Origin: M3007 sp031373665
Lineage (GTDB): Bacteria > Bacteroidota > Bacteroidia > Chitinophagales > Saprospiraceae
Direction: 5' to 3'
DNA length: 64,000 bases
NCBI GenBank assembly: GCA_031373665.1
Contig: JANMMZ010000085.1
Location: forward strand, 1 to 64,000
In this document: positions 1-9,210 of the stretch, piece by piece
How positions within the stretch are numbered: position 1 is the first letter of the stretch
Layout of the letters: every line of letters begins with the position of its first letter
Notes under the pieces: generated by a model
Told to the model about the DNA's origin: nothing
The model's database searches: none
What the model saw: only the letters and a program-made list of their open reading frames with translations
Translations under genes and position numbers: made by a program

Positions 1-2373
1 CCCCACTGTCAAAAACGCGATCAACATGGCCACCAAACCCGCCGCTACAAACATCCAAGCCTGTATATCAATGCGATAGGCAAAATCGGAGAGCCATTTG
101 TCCATGAAATAATAAGCAATGGGCGAAGCGATGAGGATGGCGATGAACACGAGTTTCAAGAAATCTTTGGCTAAGAGGCTTGTGATACCTGCTACAGATG
201 CGCCTAGTACTTTGCGGATGCCAATTTCTTTGGTGCGTTGTGCCGCAGAAAAAGTGGAAAGCCCATACAAACCCAAACAAGAAATGAGAATTGCGATAAA
301 CGTGGCCAAATTGACCAAACTACTGGTTTTGCGTTCGTTTTCGTAAAATCTGGCAATTTCGTCGTCTAAAAATCGGTATTCCATTTTGTTATTTGGATAA
401 ATGGCCGACCACAAACCTGCAATTTGAGCGATGGTCGCTTCAATTTCATCGGGTGTTTGGCCGCGTAGTTTCAGGGTCATATTTCCAGTGCCGGGGATGG
501 TTGTAATAAAAGTAGGCGGCATTTTTTCGTGCATGCTTTGCTGATGAAAATCGGCTACTACCCCCACGATCGGATAGGGAATATCCATCCAAACCAACGC
601 TTTGCCAATCGCCTCTTCGGGTTTTTGTAGCCCCATAGCGTGTATCATGCTTTCCGTGACAACCATTTCTTTGGGCTCTTCGCTTTTTAATAAATTACGG
701 CCTGCCAAAAGGCGCATTTCATAAAAAGGGATAAAATTTTCATCGCCCATTTTATATGAAACCTCGAAGGTTTCTTCAGCTTTTCCTTTGTACGAGACGA
801 TATCAAGGCCATAATTCCGCCCCATGGGTTCAAATAATTGCATCGCCGCCTTTTGTACACCCGCCAATTGTTGTACATGAGGGTACAAAACAGATAGTTT
901 ATTTTCGATGCCAATCGGCGCATTAACCATAAGTACAGCCTCCGATTGGAAGCCCAAATCCTTGTGGCGCATGAAGGATATTTGACGATTGACCATCAAA
1001 GCACCCAAGATAAAGGCAATCGAAACCACAAATTGGAACACGATCAGAGACTTGCGCAAATGGCCTTTTTCGCCCGTTGCTGGCGCGTTCTGCCCTTTCA
1101 GCGTCCGGGCAGGAAGGAAGGACGACAAGGCAAAAGCAGGGTAAAAACCTGCTAAAAACGCTGTTGCAACGGCAATAAACCCTAAAAAGGTTAACATTGG
1201 AGCACTCAAGTGAAACGTTAGTCCAGGTGGAATAAATCCAGCAAACTGGTTGAACGCTTTCGGAACAATGATCAAAGCCAACAGCACCGCCCCGCTTGTC
1301 AGGAGCAATGTCTCGCCCATAAATTGGGTGATCAAACTGTTGCGACTACCGCCCATCACCTTGCGGATACCGACTTCTTTGGCTCGCTGAAAAGATTGGG
1401 CGGTACTGAGGTTGATAAAATTGATGGCTGCCAACAGCAAGATAAAAGCCGCAATGCCCATCAGGCCGTACAAAGTGGGCAAATGTGCCTTGCGCGAATA
1501 ATTGTCTTGGCAATCCGCATCGAAATGCAAATCGGACAATGGCTGCAAGTCGGGTGTGAAAATAAATTCACCCGTAACATGCGCTTTGGAAAACGCTGGG
1601 AATTGTGCCTCGATTTGCCCAAGGCTCGCGTTTTGATCTAATTTTACAAAAGCCTGTGAAGCCGACCAAACATCGTTCCATTGGGTCAGATTGGTTTGAT
1701 CTTTCAAAAAACTATTGGAAATGGTGCTGTAGGATAGAAAATCGGTGAATGTCAGGTCAGAATGCTGAGTCCAATCGCGCACGATGCCTGCCACGCTCAT
1801 CCGCAAAGAATCTTGATAAATGACTGTTTTGCCGATACATTCATCTGGCGAAAGATCACCAAAATACTGCTTTGCCTTTTTTTCAGAAAGCACGACTTGG
1901 TGCGGCTCAATCAAGGCCGTTTTTGGGTTTCCGGCCAGCCATTCGTACTGAAATATCTTGAAATATTCAGGCTCCGCCAGAACGATTTCGGCGGGGTCAG
2001 TATCCATGTTGCGGCGGTCAAACACCTTATTGGGCTTGTCCGTGTTGGGCACAGTGACCGCCGATTCAAAATTGATAAAGGCTGCCAAATGCTCCAAACC
2101 TGAAATTTCCGCCCGCATGGACTTCGGCAAAGCATATGGCACAAAACCTACCTTTTCTTCGTTGGTGTTGGCATCAAATTTCATGCGACCGACCACGCGA
2201 TAAATCCGCTCCTTGTCAGGGTGAAAACGGTCAAAACTAAGTTCAAAACTCGTGATGCAATAAATAGCCAAGCACGCACTCACGCCAAGCGTAAGACTCA
2301 ATAGGTTGATAGCGGTGCTGGTTTTCCGCTTTTGGAGGTTGCGGAATGCGAGTTTGAAATGGTTTTGTAGCAT
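1..2373 (-). CDS. FtsX/MacB-like ABC transporter permease, 3' end outside the window
   Basis: The frame opens at an ATG at 2373 and stays open for 791 codons to the left edge, where it reads FLTVG, about 20 residues short of the usual end of this family. The N-terminus (MLQNHFKLAFRNLQKRK) and first membrane segment lead into a MacB-like periplasmic region. A first FtsX domain carries AKEVGIRKVMGGS on its cytoplasmic side, and a second near the end carries TKEIGIRKVLGAS. By family knowledge such proteins are inner-membrane permeases that work with a separate ABC ATPase in export or lipoprotein/envelope transport; substrate unknown. It lies 76 bp downstream of the next permease on the same strand, so cotranscription is likely. 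Confidence 0.88.
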   Translation of the reverse strand, partial: MLQNHFKLAFRNLQKRKTSTAINLLSLTLGVSACLAIYCITSFELSFDRFHPDKERIYRVVGRMKFDANTNEEKVGFVPYALPKSMRAEISGLEHLAAFINFESAVTVPNTDKPNKVFDRRNMDTDPAEIVLAEPEYFKIFQYEWLAGNPKTALIEPHQVVLSEKKAKQYFGDLSPDECIGKTVIYQDSLRMSVAGIVRDWTQHSDLTFTDFLSYSTISNSFLKDQTNLTQWNDVWSASQAFVKLDQNASLGQIEAQFPAFSKAHVTGEFIFTPDLQPLSDLHFDADCQDNYSRKAHLPTLYGLMGIAAFILLLAAINFINLSTAQSFQRAKEVGIRKVMGGSRNSLITQFMGETLLLTSGAVLLALIIVPKAFNQFAGFIPPGLTFHLSAPMLTFLGFIAVATAFLAGFYPAFALSSFLPARTLKGQNAPATGEKGHLRKSLIVFQFVVSIAFILGALMVNRQISFMRHKDLGFQSEAVLMVNAPIGIENKLSVLYPHVQQLAGVQKAAMQLFEPMGRNYGLDIVSYKGKAEETFEVSYKMGDENFIPFYEMRLLAGRNLLKSEEPKEMVVTESMIHAMGLQKPEEAIGKALVWMDIPYPIVGVVADFHQQSMHEKMPPTFITTIPGTGNMTLKLRGQTPDEIEATIAQIAGLWSAIYPNNKMEYRFLDDEIARFYENERKTSSLVNLATFIAILISCLGLYGLSTFSAAQRTKEIGIRKVLGASVAGITSLLAKDFLKLVFIAILIASPIAYYFMDKWLSDFAYRIDIQAWMFVAAGLVAMLIAFLTVG

Positions 2374-2449
2374 GAGATATCGTTTTTTATGTTTGATTGC
2401 TATTTGAAAAATGAATGACCAGAAAGGGCTTATCAGATGACTTCATAGA

Positions 2450-4831
2450 TCATTCGCTCCGCAAACTTTTCACCGGATTGGCCAAAGCCGCCCTCACACT
2501 CTGAAAGCCCACGGTGACCACCGCCACCAAAAAAGTAGTCAGCAAGGAGAGGCTAAAAATGCCAACACCGATAGATATTCGGTATTCATAGGTCGCCAGC
2601 CAACCGTTCATCGCCCACCAAGCCACAGGGGCGGCCACCAAAAATGCAATAACGATCAGTCGAAGGTATTCTTTGCTAAAAAGCCAAAGTACCCCACCGA
2701 CTGTTTCGCCCAAGGATTTTCGGATACCAATTTCTTTGCGTTTGCGAGCAACCATAAAGGCTGAAAGTCCATATAATCCTAGGCAACCGACAAAAATTGC
2801 AATGCCGGCAAAAGTACTTATCAAGCGCATAATCATGGTTTCTGTTTCCAAGAACTCTGCTAATTCTGCTTCCATAAATTTGGATTCAAAGCAATGGTTG
2901 GTATAATTATTTTCCCATATTTCTTTTATTTTAGCCAATGCTAGATTGGGATTACCGGGCTGCAACTCCACGGCACAAGTCGAAAAACGCTCCATGTCGC
3001 TACCAATAGCAATCGCCGAAATCGGCATCGAAAGACTCCAGTTGTGGAAGTCGCGCACCACGCCAACAATGGGTGCACATACGCCATCTACACAGGCTTT
3101 TTTATTCAGTACTTCTTCTGGTGAAGCGAGGTTAAGTTTTTTTATAAATGTCTCATTGACAAGATATTCCCGGATAGTATCACTAATTTGAATGTTGCGG
3201 CCAGCCACAAGTTGCAGGCCAAATGTCTGCACATAATCGGCATCAGCAGGTTTGGTATTGAGCATCCATTTTTCACCTTCAGGGCGGTTGTCAAATGTTA
3301 TACCCGTTTGATTATTGGAGCTGGAGGCAGGTGGCTGAAAGCACAAAGTCACGCTTTTTACCTCTGCTATGGCGGATAATTGTTGTTTTAGGGTTTTCAT
3401 ATTTGCGGGTTCGGGTACTTCCAGCGTCAGTATCGCGCCGGGTCGGAAACCCCAGTCGGCCTCCTGTGCAAAACGCATTTGAGCAATAACGACCGCCGCT
3501 CCAATAATAAGCATTTGCGAAATAGCGAATTGAGAAGTCACTAAAACCCGTCGCAAAGAAAAACCGCCTATTTGTTGCGAGTTAATGGAGCCTTTTAGTG
3601 ACTCGACCGTGCGGAAGCGTGCTTGCAAGAGGCCCGGATAAAATCCCGCCAAAATCGTAAGCAATACCCCAAGTGTTATTATAAATGGTACCAATACTTT
3701 CATACCCGCAACATCAAATAATAGATCAGTTTTTGTCCATGTATTGAGATACGGTAGTGCGAAAATGCTCAAAAGGCCGCCGATAAATAAAGCCACCGTC
3801 ACAATTATACCCGTCTCGAACATAAATTGCCAAAATAATTGCCCCCGTGTACTGCCCAAGGATTTTCGCACCCCCACTTCGCGCATCCGACCGAGCGCCT
3901 GTGCAGTAGCCATGTTGATAAAATTAACACACGCTGTCACTAGTAAAAACAAACCAATGAGTGCCAATGCCCAAAGGTGTTTTTTAGCCATTCCAGCACC
4001 ATAATCTGTATCGAAATGCATCCCTAAAAAGGGTTTTGCTAAGTATTTGAATAAATCCAAACTCTCTGGATGTGGATGTTTTTTATTAAATTCAAGCAGC
4101 GCGCTTTCCAATTCACCGATACCATGACCCGCTCGAAGCAAGGCAAAACAGTAAGTACTGCTATTGATGCCACTCCAACGTTCGAGGCTGGGAGCATATT
4201 CCGGCATGGTATTGCGCGTGCTCCAAGAAACCAATATTTCTTGTGGATAATCGGTTGTTTTAGGTAGATTTTGCAGGATACCGACCACGCGTACTTCCAC
4301 TTTGTTGTCAAACTTGAAAGTCTTACCAATGGGGTCTTCGCTTTTAAAATATTTTAGGGCGATTTGTTCACTCAGAATAGCCGTATTAGGTTCTTGCATG
4401 GCTTGGAGGTCACCACGCAAGAGCGAGTAGTCCAATATTTCAAATATATTGGGCTGGACAAAAGCCATTTTACCACTTTCCCTATACTTTTCGGCGGTAG
4501 AACCGGCTTTAGGGATACTAATGACTACTTCATCCAGACTGGCAATCATCGCAGATTTTTCCACGCACGGCACTTCTGATTGTAAAGTAGTTGCCATCGG
4601 ATTGGGTACACCCGGAATTGGAAACACCGTTTCGACATGGACTTCGGTAACAATCCTTGCAATGCGATCTCCCTTAATATGAAAAGTATCGAAACTCAAA
4701 TGATGCCGCAGCAACATGAAAATGAGTATGCATGAAGTGACACTTAGCCCCAACCCCATCACATTTAGCATGGCGTATGTGCTGTTTTTTCGGACGTTCC
4801 GAAGGGCGATGGTGAGGTAATTGGATATCAT
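2450..4831 (-). CDS. FtsX/MacB-like ABC transporter permease (divergent C-terminus)
   Basis: 793 residues. N-terminal membrane segment at about 20-41, a periplasmic MacB-like core to about 280, first FtsX domain with REVGVRKSLG at 317-326, a second periplasmic part, and a second FtsX domain with RKEIGIRKSLG near residue 690. The end NPVKSLRSE is the family terminus. The last membrane part reads WWAMNGWLATYEYRI, unlike the YYFMNKWLADFAYRI of most neighbours, so this copy has escaped the 3' homogenisation seen elsewhere in the array. The stop is TGA. No ATPase partner lies beside it; export substrate unknown. A permease fragment and a strong hairpin lie upstream of its start. Confidence 0.9.
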   Translation of the reverse strand: MISNYLTIALRNVRKNSTYAMLNVMGLGLSVTSCILIFMLLRHHLSFDTFHIKGDRIARIVTEVHVETVFPIPGVPNPMATTLQSEVPCVEKSAMIASLDEVVISIPKAGSTAEKYRESGKMAFVQPNIFEILDYSLLRGDLQAMQEPNTAILSEQIALKYFKSEDPIGKTFKFDNKVEVRVVGILQNLPKTTDYPQEILVSWSTRNTMPEYAPSLERWSGINSSTYCFALLRAGHGIGELESALLEFNKKHPHPESLDLFKYLAKPFLGMHFDTDYGAGMAKKHLWALALIGLFLLVTACVNFINMATAQALGRMREVGVRKSLGSTRGQLFWQFMFETGIIVTVALFIGGLLSIFALPYLNTWTKTDLLFDVAGMKVLVPFIITLGVLLTILAGFYPGLLQARFRTVESLKGSINSQQIGGFSLRRVLVTSQFAISQMLIIGAAVVIAQMRFAQEADWGFRPGAILTLEVPEPANMKTLKQQLSAIAEVKSVTLCFQPPASSSNNQTGITFDNRPEGEKWMLNTKPADADYVQTFGLQLVAGRNIQISDTIREYLVNETFIKKLNLASPEEVLNKKACVDGVCAPIVGVVRDFHNWSLSMPISAIAIGSDMERFSTCAVELQPGNPNLALAKIKEIWENNYTNHCFESKFMEAELAEFLETETMIMRLISTFAGIAIFVGCLGLYGLSAFMVARKRKEIGIRKSLGETVGGVLWLFSKEYLRLIVIAFLVAAPVAWWAMNGWLATYEYRISIGVGIFSLSLLTTFLVAVVTVGFQSVRAALANPVKSLRSE

Positions 4832-4877
4832 ATTTTTAGATATTTAAACTGAGTTAATTTACTTTGGCTTCAGTGAT

Positions 4878-4927
4878 TAATCCGATAAGCAAAGTCGGAG
4901 AGCCATTTATTCATGAAGTAGTAAGCA
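4878..4927 (-). pseudogene. Short remnant of a permease C-terminus
   Basis: Read on the minus strand, this stretch encodes AYYFMNKWLSDFAYRI, the segment found about 40-55 residues before the end of the neighbouring permeases, and then runs out of homology. There is no gene body around it. It is best explained as debris of a deleted or rearranged permease copy between the permease at 2450-4831 and the NTPase operon. Confidence 0.7.
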
Positions 4928-5033
4928 TAATGATGTTATATTTTTGTTTGATAAATGTACTATCTTATTCAGGCAAGCCTTGAGCCATTTATTCAAATAA
5001 ATGATAATCATTATTTTATAAAATATTTTTTTG

Positions 5034-5084
5034 CATCATTGTGTTCACTTTCGCTCATCATGTGCGAAAGTGAACACAATGATG
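5034..5084. repeat. Perfect 21-bp inverted repeat with 9-nt loop
   Basis: Arms 5034-5054 and 5064-5084 are exact reverse complements (left arm begins CATCATTGTGTTCAC). It lies 203 bp upstream of the permease start at 4831 and is followed by a G-rich run (GGGGAGGGG). No T-tract follows on either strand, so it is not a typical intrinsic terminator. It may be an operator or a repetitive foldback element. The rest of the gene-free stretch 4832-5378 holds the permease remnant and the large palindrome at 5285-5359. Confidence 0.85.
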
Positions 5085-5284
5085 GGGAGGGGATTAGAGG
5101 CGGGCTTTTAGTACTACACAAGATAAAACGGGCTTTCCTAATTTTTTAATAAAATTTGGTTTTTTTCGTTAATGAATGTATGTATATGAGCAACCGGGCA
5201 TATATCCACTGCATTTTTCAGTATCGCACAAGCATTTCTCAACCGATTCAATCAGAACTAGGGGGAAAACATACTATTTGACGG

Positions 5285-5359
5285 TTCAATGATGGTGCAA
5301 ATCCTACCCATCTGATGACTTCGAGTCATCAGATGGGTAGGATTTGCACCATCATTGAA
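5285..5359. repeat. Near-perfect 75-nt palindrome (36-bp stem, 3-nt loop)
   Basis: Arms 5285-5320 and 5324-5359 are exact reverse complements around the loop TCG. It begins 19 bp past the stop codon of the NTPase/TPR gene on the minus strand. That position fits a transcription end or an mRNA 3' protector, but the stem is far longer than normal terminators and no T-run follows. A snap-back mobile repeat is the other possibility. Confidence 0.9.
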
Positions 5360-5378
5360 TCATTATTTTCCCAGTTCC

Positions 5379-7892
5379 TTAAACCAACCCAAATTTCCCC
5401 GATTGCTTCACTTTTTCCACGATTTCATGTACTGTTGGTAACACTTCGGGCGGGATCCGGAGCAAAAGGTTATCCTCTGTTTTATTGGTGAGGATCAAGG
5501 TCGCGTAATAGATCAATTCATAGCGACTTTTGAGCATCTTACCATGCGCGGCAGATTCAAACAATGATAACACAAGGTGCTTTTGTTCCAAACAGAGTAG
5601 ATCAGTGAAGAACGCTTCAAGGTATTCACCTGCACTGATTTCAAGGACATGCGCTATTTTTTCGGGCAAACCATCCATTATGCCGTTCCAAATTTCGACG
5701 AGTACTACATGTTGATATCTACTCTTATCGCCAGATTGGGCATAATATGCCCGGATATACTCTAAGGCTTGGGGGGCTTGTTGATTGGTTGAGTAATACA
5801 AAATGGCCAAATTATTTAAGGCATTTACATGACCTTTTTCAATAGATTTTAAATACCAGGATTCTGATTCTGTGTTTTTGCCTTGTTCTCTATACAAGTT
5901 TGCCAAATTATACAGGGCATTTATATCGCCTTTTTCAATAGATTTTAAATACCAGGATTCTGATTCTGCGTTTTTGCCTTGTTCGCTATACAAGTTTGCC
6001 AAATTATTCAAGGCATCTACATGACCTTTTTCAATGGCTTGTAAATAATAGGACTCCGATTCCGCGTTTTTGCCTTGTTCGCGGTACAAATTTGCCAAAT
6101 TATACAAGGCATCCACATGACCTTTTTCAATGGCTTGTAAATAATAGGATTCCGATTCCGCTTTTTTGCCTTGATCGCGGTACAAGTTTGCCAAATTATA
6201 CAAGGCATTCACATGACCTTTTTCAATGGCTTGTAAATAATAGGATTCCGATTCCGCTTTTTTGCCTTGATCGCGGTACAAAATGGCCAAATTATTCAAG
6301 GCATCTACATTGCCTTTTTTAATGGCTTGTAGATAATGGGATTCCGCTTCCTTATACTTTTTTAATTCATGGTAACAATACGCCTGTAAAAAGAACTTCA
6401 CCCCGTCGGCTTCATTTTCGATTTCATCTATTTTTTTTAAGGCCGCTTCGTAGCGATTTTCATCCCAGAGTTGATCTATTTCTGCTTTGATTTCACTGTA
6501 TTTTCTCGGCAGTTCGCTATCCAGTCCCATTTCTTGCTGGAGTGCTAAGGTCTTATCAATCAGTGCATCGCGCTCCTGAGTACTGATGTATTTTGATTGA
6601 GACAACCCTTTACTCAACACAAAAGCCTTGTCGTAGCGCAATTGCCCTGATCCCAAAGCGGTTAGGTGCTGGGTTGTTAGGTCTTTGAGTTCGGTCGCAT
6701 CGTACCAAGATTCCAAAAAATGGGTTAGGTATTTAGCCCGTCTCTTTTGATCGGGATTGCCTTGGGTAACAATCAGCCACATATTGAAAAATCGCTCCGA
6801 GATTCGGTACAAATGATTTTTTTTGCCTGTCGCAATGGTTTCTACGATCCCATATTGCTCCAATTGTCGGAGGTAAGAAGCGATGAGTTTGCTTTCCATT
6901 CGGCATTTTTCTACCAATACCTTAGTAGGAGCGGCCTCCCACCAAAAAGCCATTTCTTGGACGATTTTGCGCTGGGCAGCCGTCAGGGTGTTGAGCCGCT
7001 CTTGGTAAAGCGGCGAGGCGTTGTCCATCACTTTGCGCAGGTAGTCGAAGCCGAACTGCTTGGCATCGTGGAGGAGGAGTTGGATAAAAACCTGAAGGGC
7101 GCGGGGGAGTCCGTCAGTCAGGATACGGATGGCCTCTATCCGCCCCCGATACTGTAGGGCGTAATCGTGTAACACAGGCAAGTCCATCTCCGCACTCCAA
7201 TGATTGAGCAGTCGGTGTATCTCTTCAAATTGTAATCCTTCTAAGCGGTGTCGCCTGAAAAACTCGTAAAAAGGCTTATCATACTGCCAAAAATGTTCGT
7301 CCATGCGGGTGCTACCACCGATGATTTGTAGGTCGTTGTAGTTGAGCAGGGTTTCGCGCAGCAAGTTTCCGTCGTCGTCGAAGTTTTCGAGGATGCGATC
7401 CAAGTTGTCCAACAGTAACACAACCCTTTTGCCAGAACCTTGCAGCAATTGGTGTATCTCGGCATAGAGGTAGCGGGTATAAGCCGAATTGTCTTCAAAA
7501 TCGTCAAAGTCGCGTAGTTTGGGGGCTTTGCCAAACCGCAATTGGAGTTCATGCAATACTTCAAACCACAAATCGGAGAGCCGATAAATAGATGCCTGTT
7601 CCTCGGCTAAATTGATGGCGATATAACGACTGGCGAGGTCAGTATCTTCGTCAATCTCGATTTGGATGCGGCGGAGGAGGGTTGATTTTCCGCTGCCGCG
7701 TCGCCCCAATATCAACTCATGCTGTACGGGATCGGCGGGCTTTTTGCGCCGCAATTCCGCCGTGATGAGTTCAAATTCAGCGATTCGGATTAAAAAGTTG
7801 CGTTTAATAACCTCTGGGCTGCTATTGGCCGACTGGTATAGGCTGAGCCTGTCCAGAAAAGAGGTAGGGCCGCTTAGCGCATGGTTGCTCAT
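5379..7892 (-). CDS. P-loop NTPase with winged-helix region and C-terminal TPR-like repeats (STAND-like)
   Basis: 837 residues when started at the ATG at 7892 (MSNHALSGP), 19 bp after the upstream stop. The frame stays open upstream, but a longer start would overlap the previous gene by about 185 bp. Walker A GRRGSGKST lies at 63-71, Walker B VVLLLDNLD at 157-165, and a sensor-like IIGGSTR at about 190-196. A winged-helix-like part follows at about 300-370. The C-terminal half carries five 32-residue TPR/Sel1-like units (ALYNLANLYREQGKNAESES type) with half units on each side. NTPase plus winged helix plus repeats is the STAND plan, seen in signalling and defence proteins; no effector domain is recognisable. 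It shares an operon with a second NTPase. Confidence 0.85.
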   Translation of the reverse strand: MSNHALSGPTSFLDRLSLYQSANSSPEVIKRNFLIRIAEFELITAELRRKKPADPVQHELILGRRGSGKSTLLRRIQIEIDEDTDLASRYIAINLAEEQASIYRLSDLWFEVLHELQLRFGKAPKLRDFDDFEDNSAYTRYLYAEIHQLLQGSGKRVVLLLDNLDRILENFDDDGNLLRETLLNYNDLQIIGGSTRMDEHFWQYDKPFYEFFRRHRLEGLQFEEIHRLLNHWSAEMDLPVLHDYALQYRGRIEAIRILTDGLPRALQVFIQLLLHDAKQFGFDYLRKVMDNASPLYQERLNTLTAAQRKIVQEMAFWWEAAPTKVLVEKCRMESKLIASYLRQLEQYGIVETIATGKKNHLYRISERFFNMWLIVTQGNPDQKRRAKYLTHFLESWYDATELKDLTTQHLTALGSGQLRYDKAFVLSKGLSQSKYISTQERDALIDKTLALQQEMGLDSELPRKYSEIKAEIDQLWDENRYEAALKKIDEIENEADGVKFFLQAYCYHELKKYKEAESHYLQAIKKGNVDALNNLAILYRDQGKKAESESYYLQAIEKGHVNALYNLANLYRDQGKKAESESYYLQAIEKGHVDALYNLANLYREQGKNAESESYYLQAIEKGHVDALNNLANLYSEQGKNAESESWYLKSIEKGDINALYNLANLYREQGKNTESESWYLKSIEKGHVNALNNLAILYYSTNQQAPQALEYIRAYYAQSGDKSRYQHVVLVEIWNGIMDGLPEKIAHVLEISAGEYLEAFFTDLLCLEQKHLVLSLFESAAHGKMLKSRYELIYYATLILTNKTEDNLLLRIPPEVLPTVHEIVEKVKQSGKFGLV
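5809..6288 (-). repeat. Five 96-bp tandem repeats inside the NTPase/TPR gene
   Basis: The same word (AAATTA within CCAAATTAT) recurs at 5809, 5905, 6001, 6097, 6193 and 6289, giving five 96-bp units that differ at only a few bases. Each codes for one 32-residue TPR-like repeat. High DNA identity between units suggests recent expansion by slippage or unequal crossing-over. Confidence 0.9.
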
Positions 7893-7911
7893 ATTTGTCT
7901 GATGTGGGTAT

Positions 7912-9099
7912 TTATGCTTCATATACTGGGTTGTCGCGCTTCCAAAATGCTTGTAAAAAAGGAGAAATAAATACAAATCGGCCGCCCAAGTCAGTGATGT
8001 AACCGTCCTGTTCGAGGCCGCCCACCAATTCCATATATGTGTCTTTTTTGTTGTGCTTGATGGCCAAATCGTACAATTGTCGCGGGTTGATCTCATTTCG
8101 ATGAGCGATATACACCAGTGTTTCCATCAAAAATGCGACATCCTCCTTGGTAAAATAGTCAGAGAGGCGGTTTTTCCATTCCTTGAAATGGTCGCTGTTT
8201 TTGACCACCTTCTCAAAGGCATCATCAATATGTTGTGGCGTAATGACGATATTGTTTGCTTTTCGCGCAGCCCGGTTGATCTCATCCAACATCAGGTTGA
8301 GAAAATAAGGAATGAAATAGTTGATCTTAGAAAGCAAGTGTTGGGTAAGAGGATCATCGTATTGAACACTAGCACTTTGGGTGGCCCAGTTGACATAATC
8401 GGCCGCTTCGCTAGGTGTCAATGCCTCGAAGGGTACGATCCCAAAGTCATTGATATCGGAAGTGCGCCCTTCTATAGTCTTCACGATGTGGTGAATGCCG
8501 ACCGAACCTGCCAATACCAAACTAAAATGTTGTCGGATTTCTGGGTTTTGTCGCCACTCGCGCAGGCGATCCAAAATGCCGCTCGCTTCATTTTGTTTGC
8601 CTTTTTTATATAGATTGTTCAATATTTCGGGCAATTCATCCAAAAGCAGCACGACCTTTACCTTGTTTTGACCAATTTTGGGCAGAATCTTATTGATTTC
8701 TTCCACGTAATTGATGGGCTTCTTTTCGCCAAATTTTACGCCCTCCAAGGTGATTTCTTCCACAGTAAGGTGTTTGAGGAGGTCGCCGAGCCAGTTTTTA
8801 CCTTTTTCAAACTTGCTCAAACATTGTACGATCAGTTCAAAAAACTCTTTGTAAAACTCCGCTTCTGATTGTACGCCTTGTATATTTTTGAAAATACAAC
8901 GGGTGTCCTGCGGGCAGTTTTTTTGCATGGCCAGCATGACCGATGATTTGCCCACCCTACGCGGGGCGGCCAAAAGCACATGATTGCCCTTCTGGGTTTC
9001 GGCCCATATTTGCGCCTCTATATCTGGGCGTGGGAAGTAATAATCTCCGATGGCGGTGTTTCCGATGATGATTTTCGGGTCTTTCCAAGTGGTGCTCAT
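7912..9099 (-). CDS. AAA/archaeal-type P-loop ATPase
   Basis: 395 residues from the ATG at 9099 (MSTTWKDPKI). The frame continues upstream to 9150, but that part runs through the inverted repeat and predicted transcription start and is not credible. Walker A APRRVGKSS is at 45-53, Walker B VVLLLDELPE at 149-158, and LVLAGSVG looks like sensor 1. The C-terminal part is helical and probably winged-helix. The layout resembles the archaeal ATPase (PF01637-like) families common in Bacteroidota, whose function is mostly unknown. It is the first gene of an operon with the NTPase/TPR gene, 19 bp apart, so the two P-loop proteins probably act together. Confidence 0.85.
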   Translation of the reverse strand: MSTTWKDPKIIIGNTAIGDYYFPRPDIEAQIWAETQKGNHVLLAAPRRVGKSSVMLAMQKNCPQDTRCIFKNIQGVQSEAEFYKEFFELIVQCLSKFEKGKNWLGDLLKHLTVEEITLEGVKFGEKKPINYVEEINKILPKIGQNKVKVVLLLDELPEILNNLYKKGKQNEASGILDRLREWRQNPEIRQHFSLVLAGSVGIHHIVKTIEGRTSDINDFGIVPFEALTPSEAADYVNWATQSASVQYDDPLTQHLLSKINYFIPYFLNLMLDEINRAARKANNIVITPQHIDDAFEKVVKNSDHFKEWKNRLSDYFTKEDVAFLMETLVYIAHRNEINPRQLYDLAIKHNKKDTYMELVGGLEQDGYITDLGGRFVFISPFLQAFWKRDNPVYEA

Positions 9100-9180
9100 T
9101 TTAGCAATAAATTTGTTGTTAAAAATATTTGACCGCAAAGTTATTGCCAATAATTTATAACAACAAATTTATTGCTAAAA
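9099..9180. promoter_or_regulatory. Perfect 23-bp inverted repeat enclosing the NTPase operon promoter
   Basis: Arms 9099-9121 and 9158-9180 are exact reverse complements with a 36-bp spacer. On the minus strand a Bacteroidota promoter is visible: TTTG at 9167-9164 inside the distal arm, a 20-base gap, and TAACTTTG at 9143-9136 in the spacer, with transcription expected from about 9130. The proximal arm then fills the leader and ends on the first base of the ATG. This fits two operator half-sites bound by a repressor, possibly the encoded ATPase. A small invertible promoter is less likely because the spacer is so short. Confidence 0.75.
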
Positions 9181-9210
9181 ATTATTATTATTTTTTGAAA
9201 CTTAGATTCC

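Noticed and set aside
5809..6288. Regular direct repeats that could suggest a CRISPR array
   Set aside because: The units abut without unique spacers, are 96 bp long and code for TPR-like repeats in the reading frame of the NTPase gene.
7893..8096. Longer N-terminus of the NTPase/TPR protein
   Set aside because: It would overlap the upstream ATPase gene by about 185 bp, and a start at 7892 lies right after that gene.
9100..9150. Longer N-terminus of the first ATPase
   Set aside because: It would translate the inverted repeat and the predicted promoter; the ATG at 9099 fits the predicted transcript.
9099..9180. Invertible promoter like those switched in Bacteroides
   Set aside because: Only 36 bp separate the arms and no recombinase gene is in the window, so an operator pair is the simpler reading.
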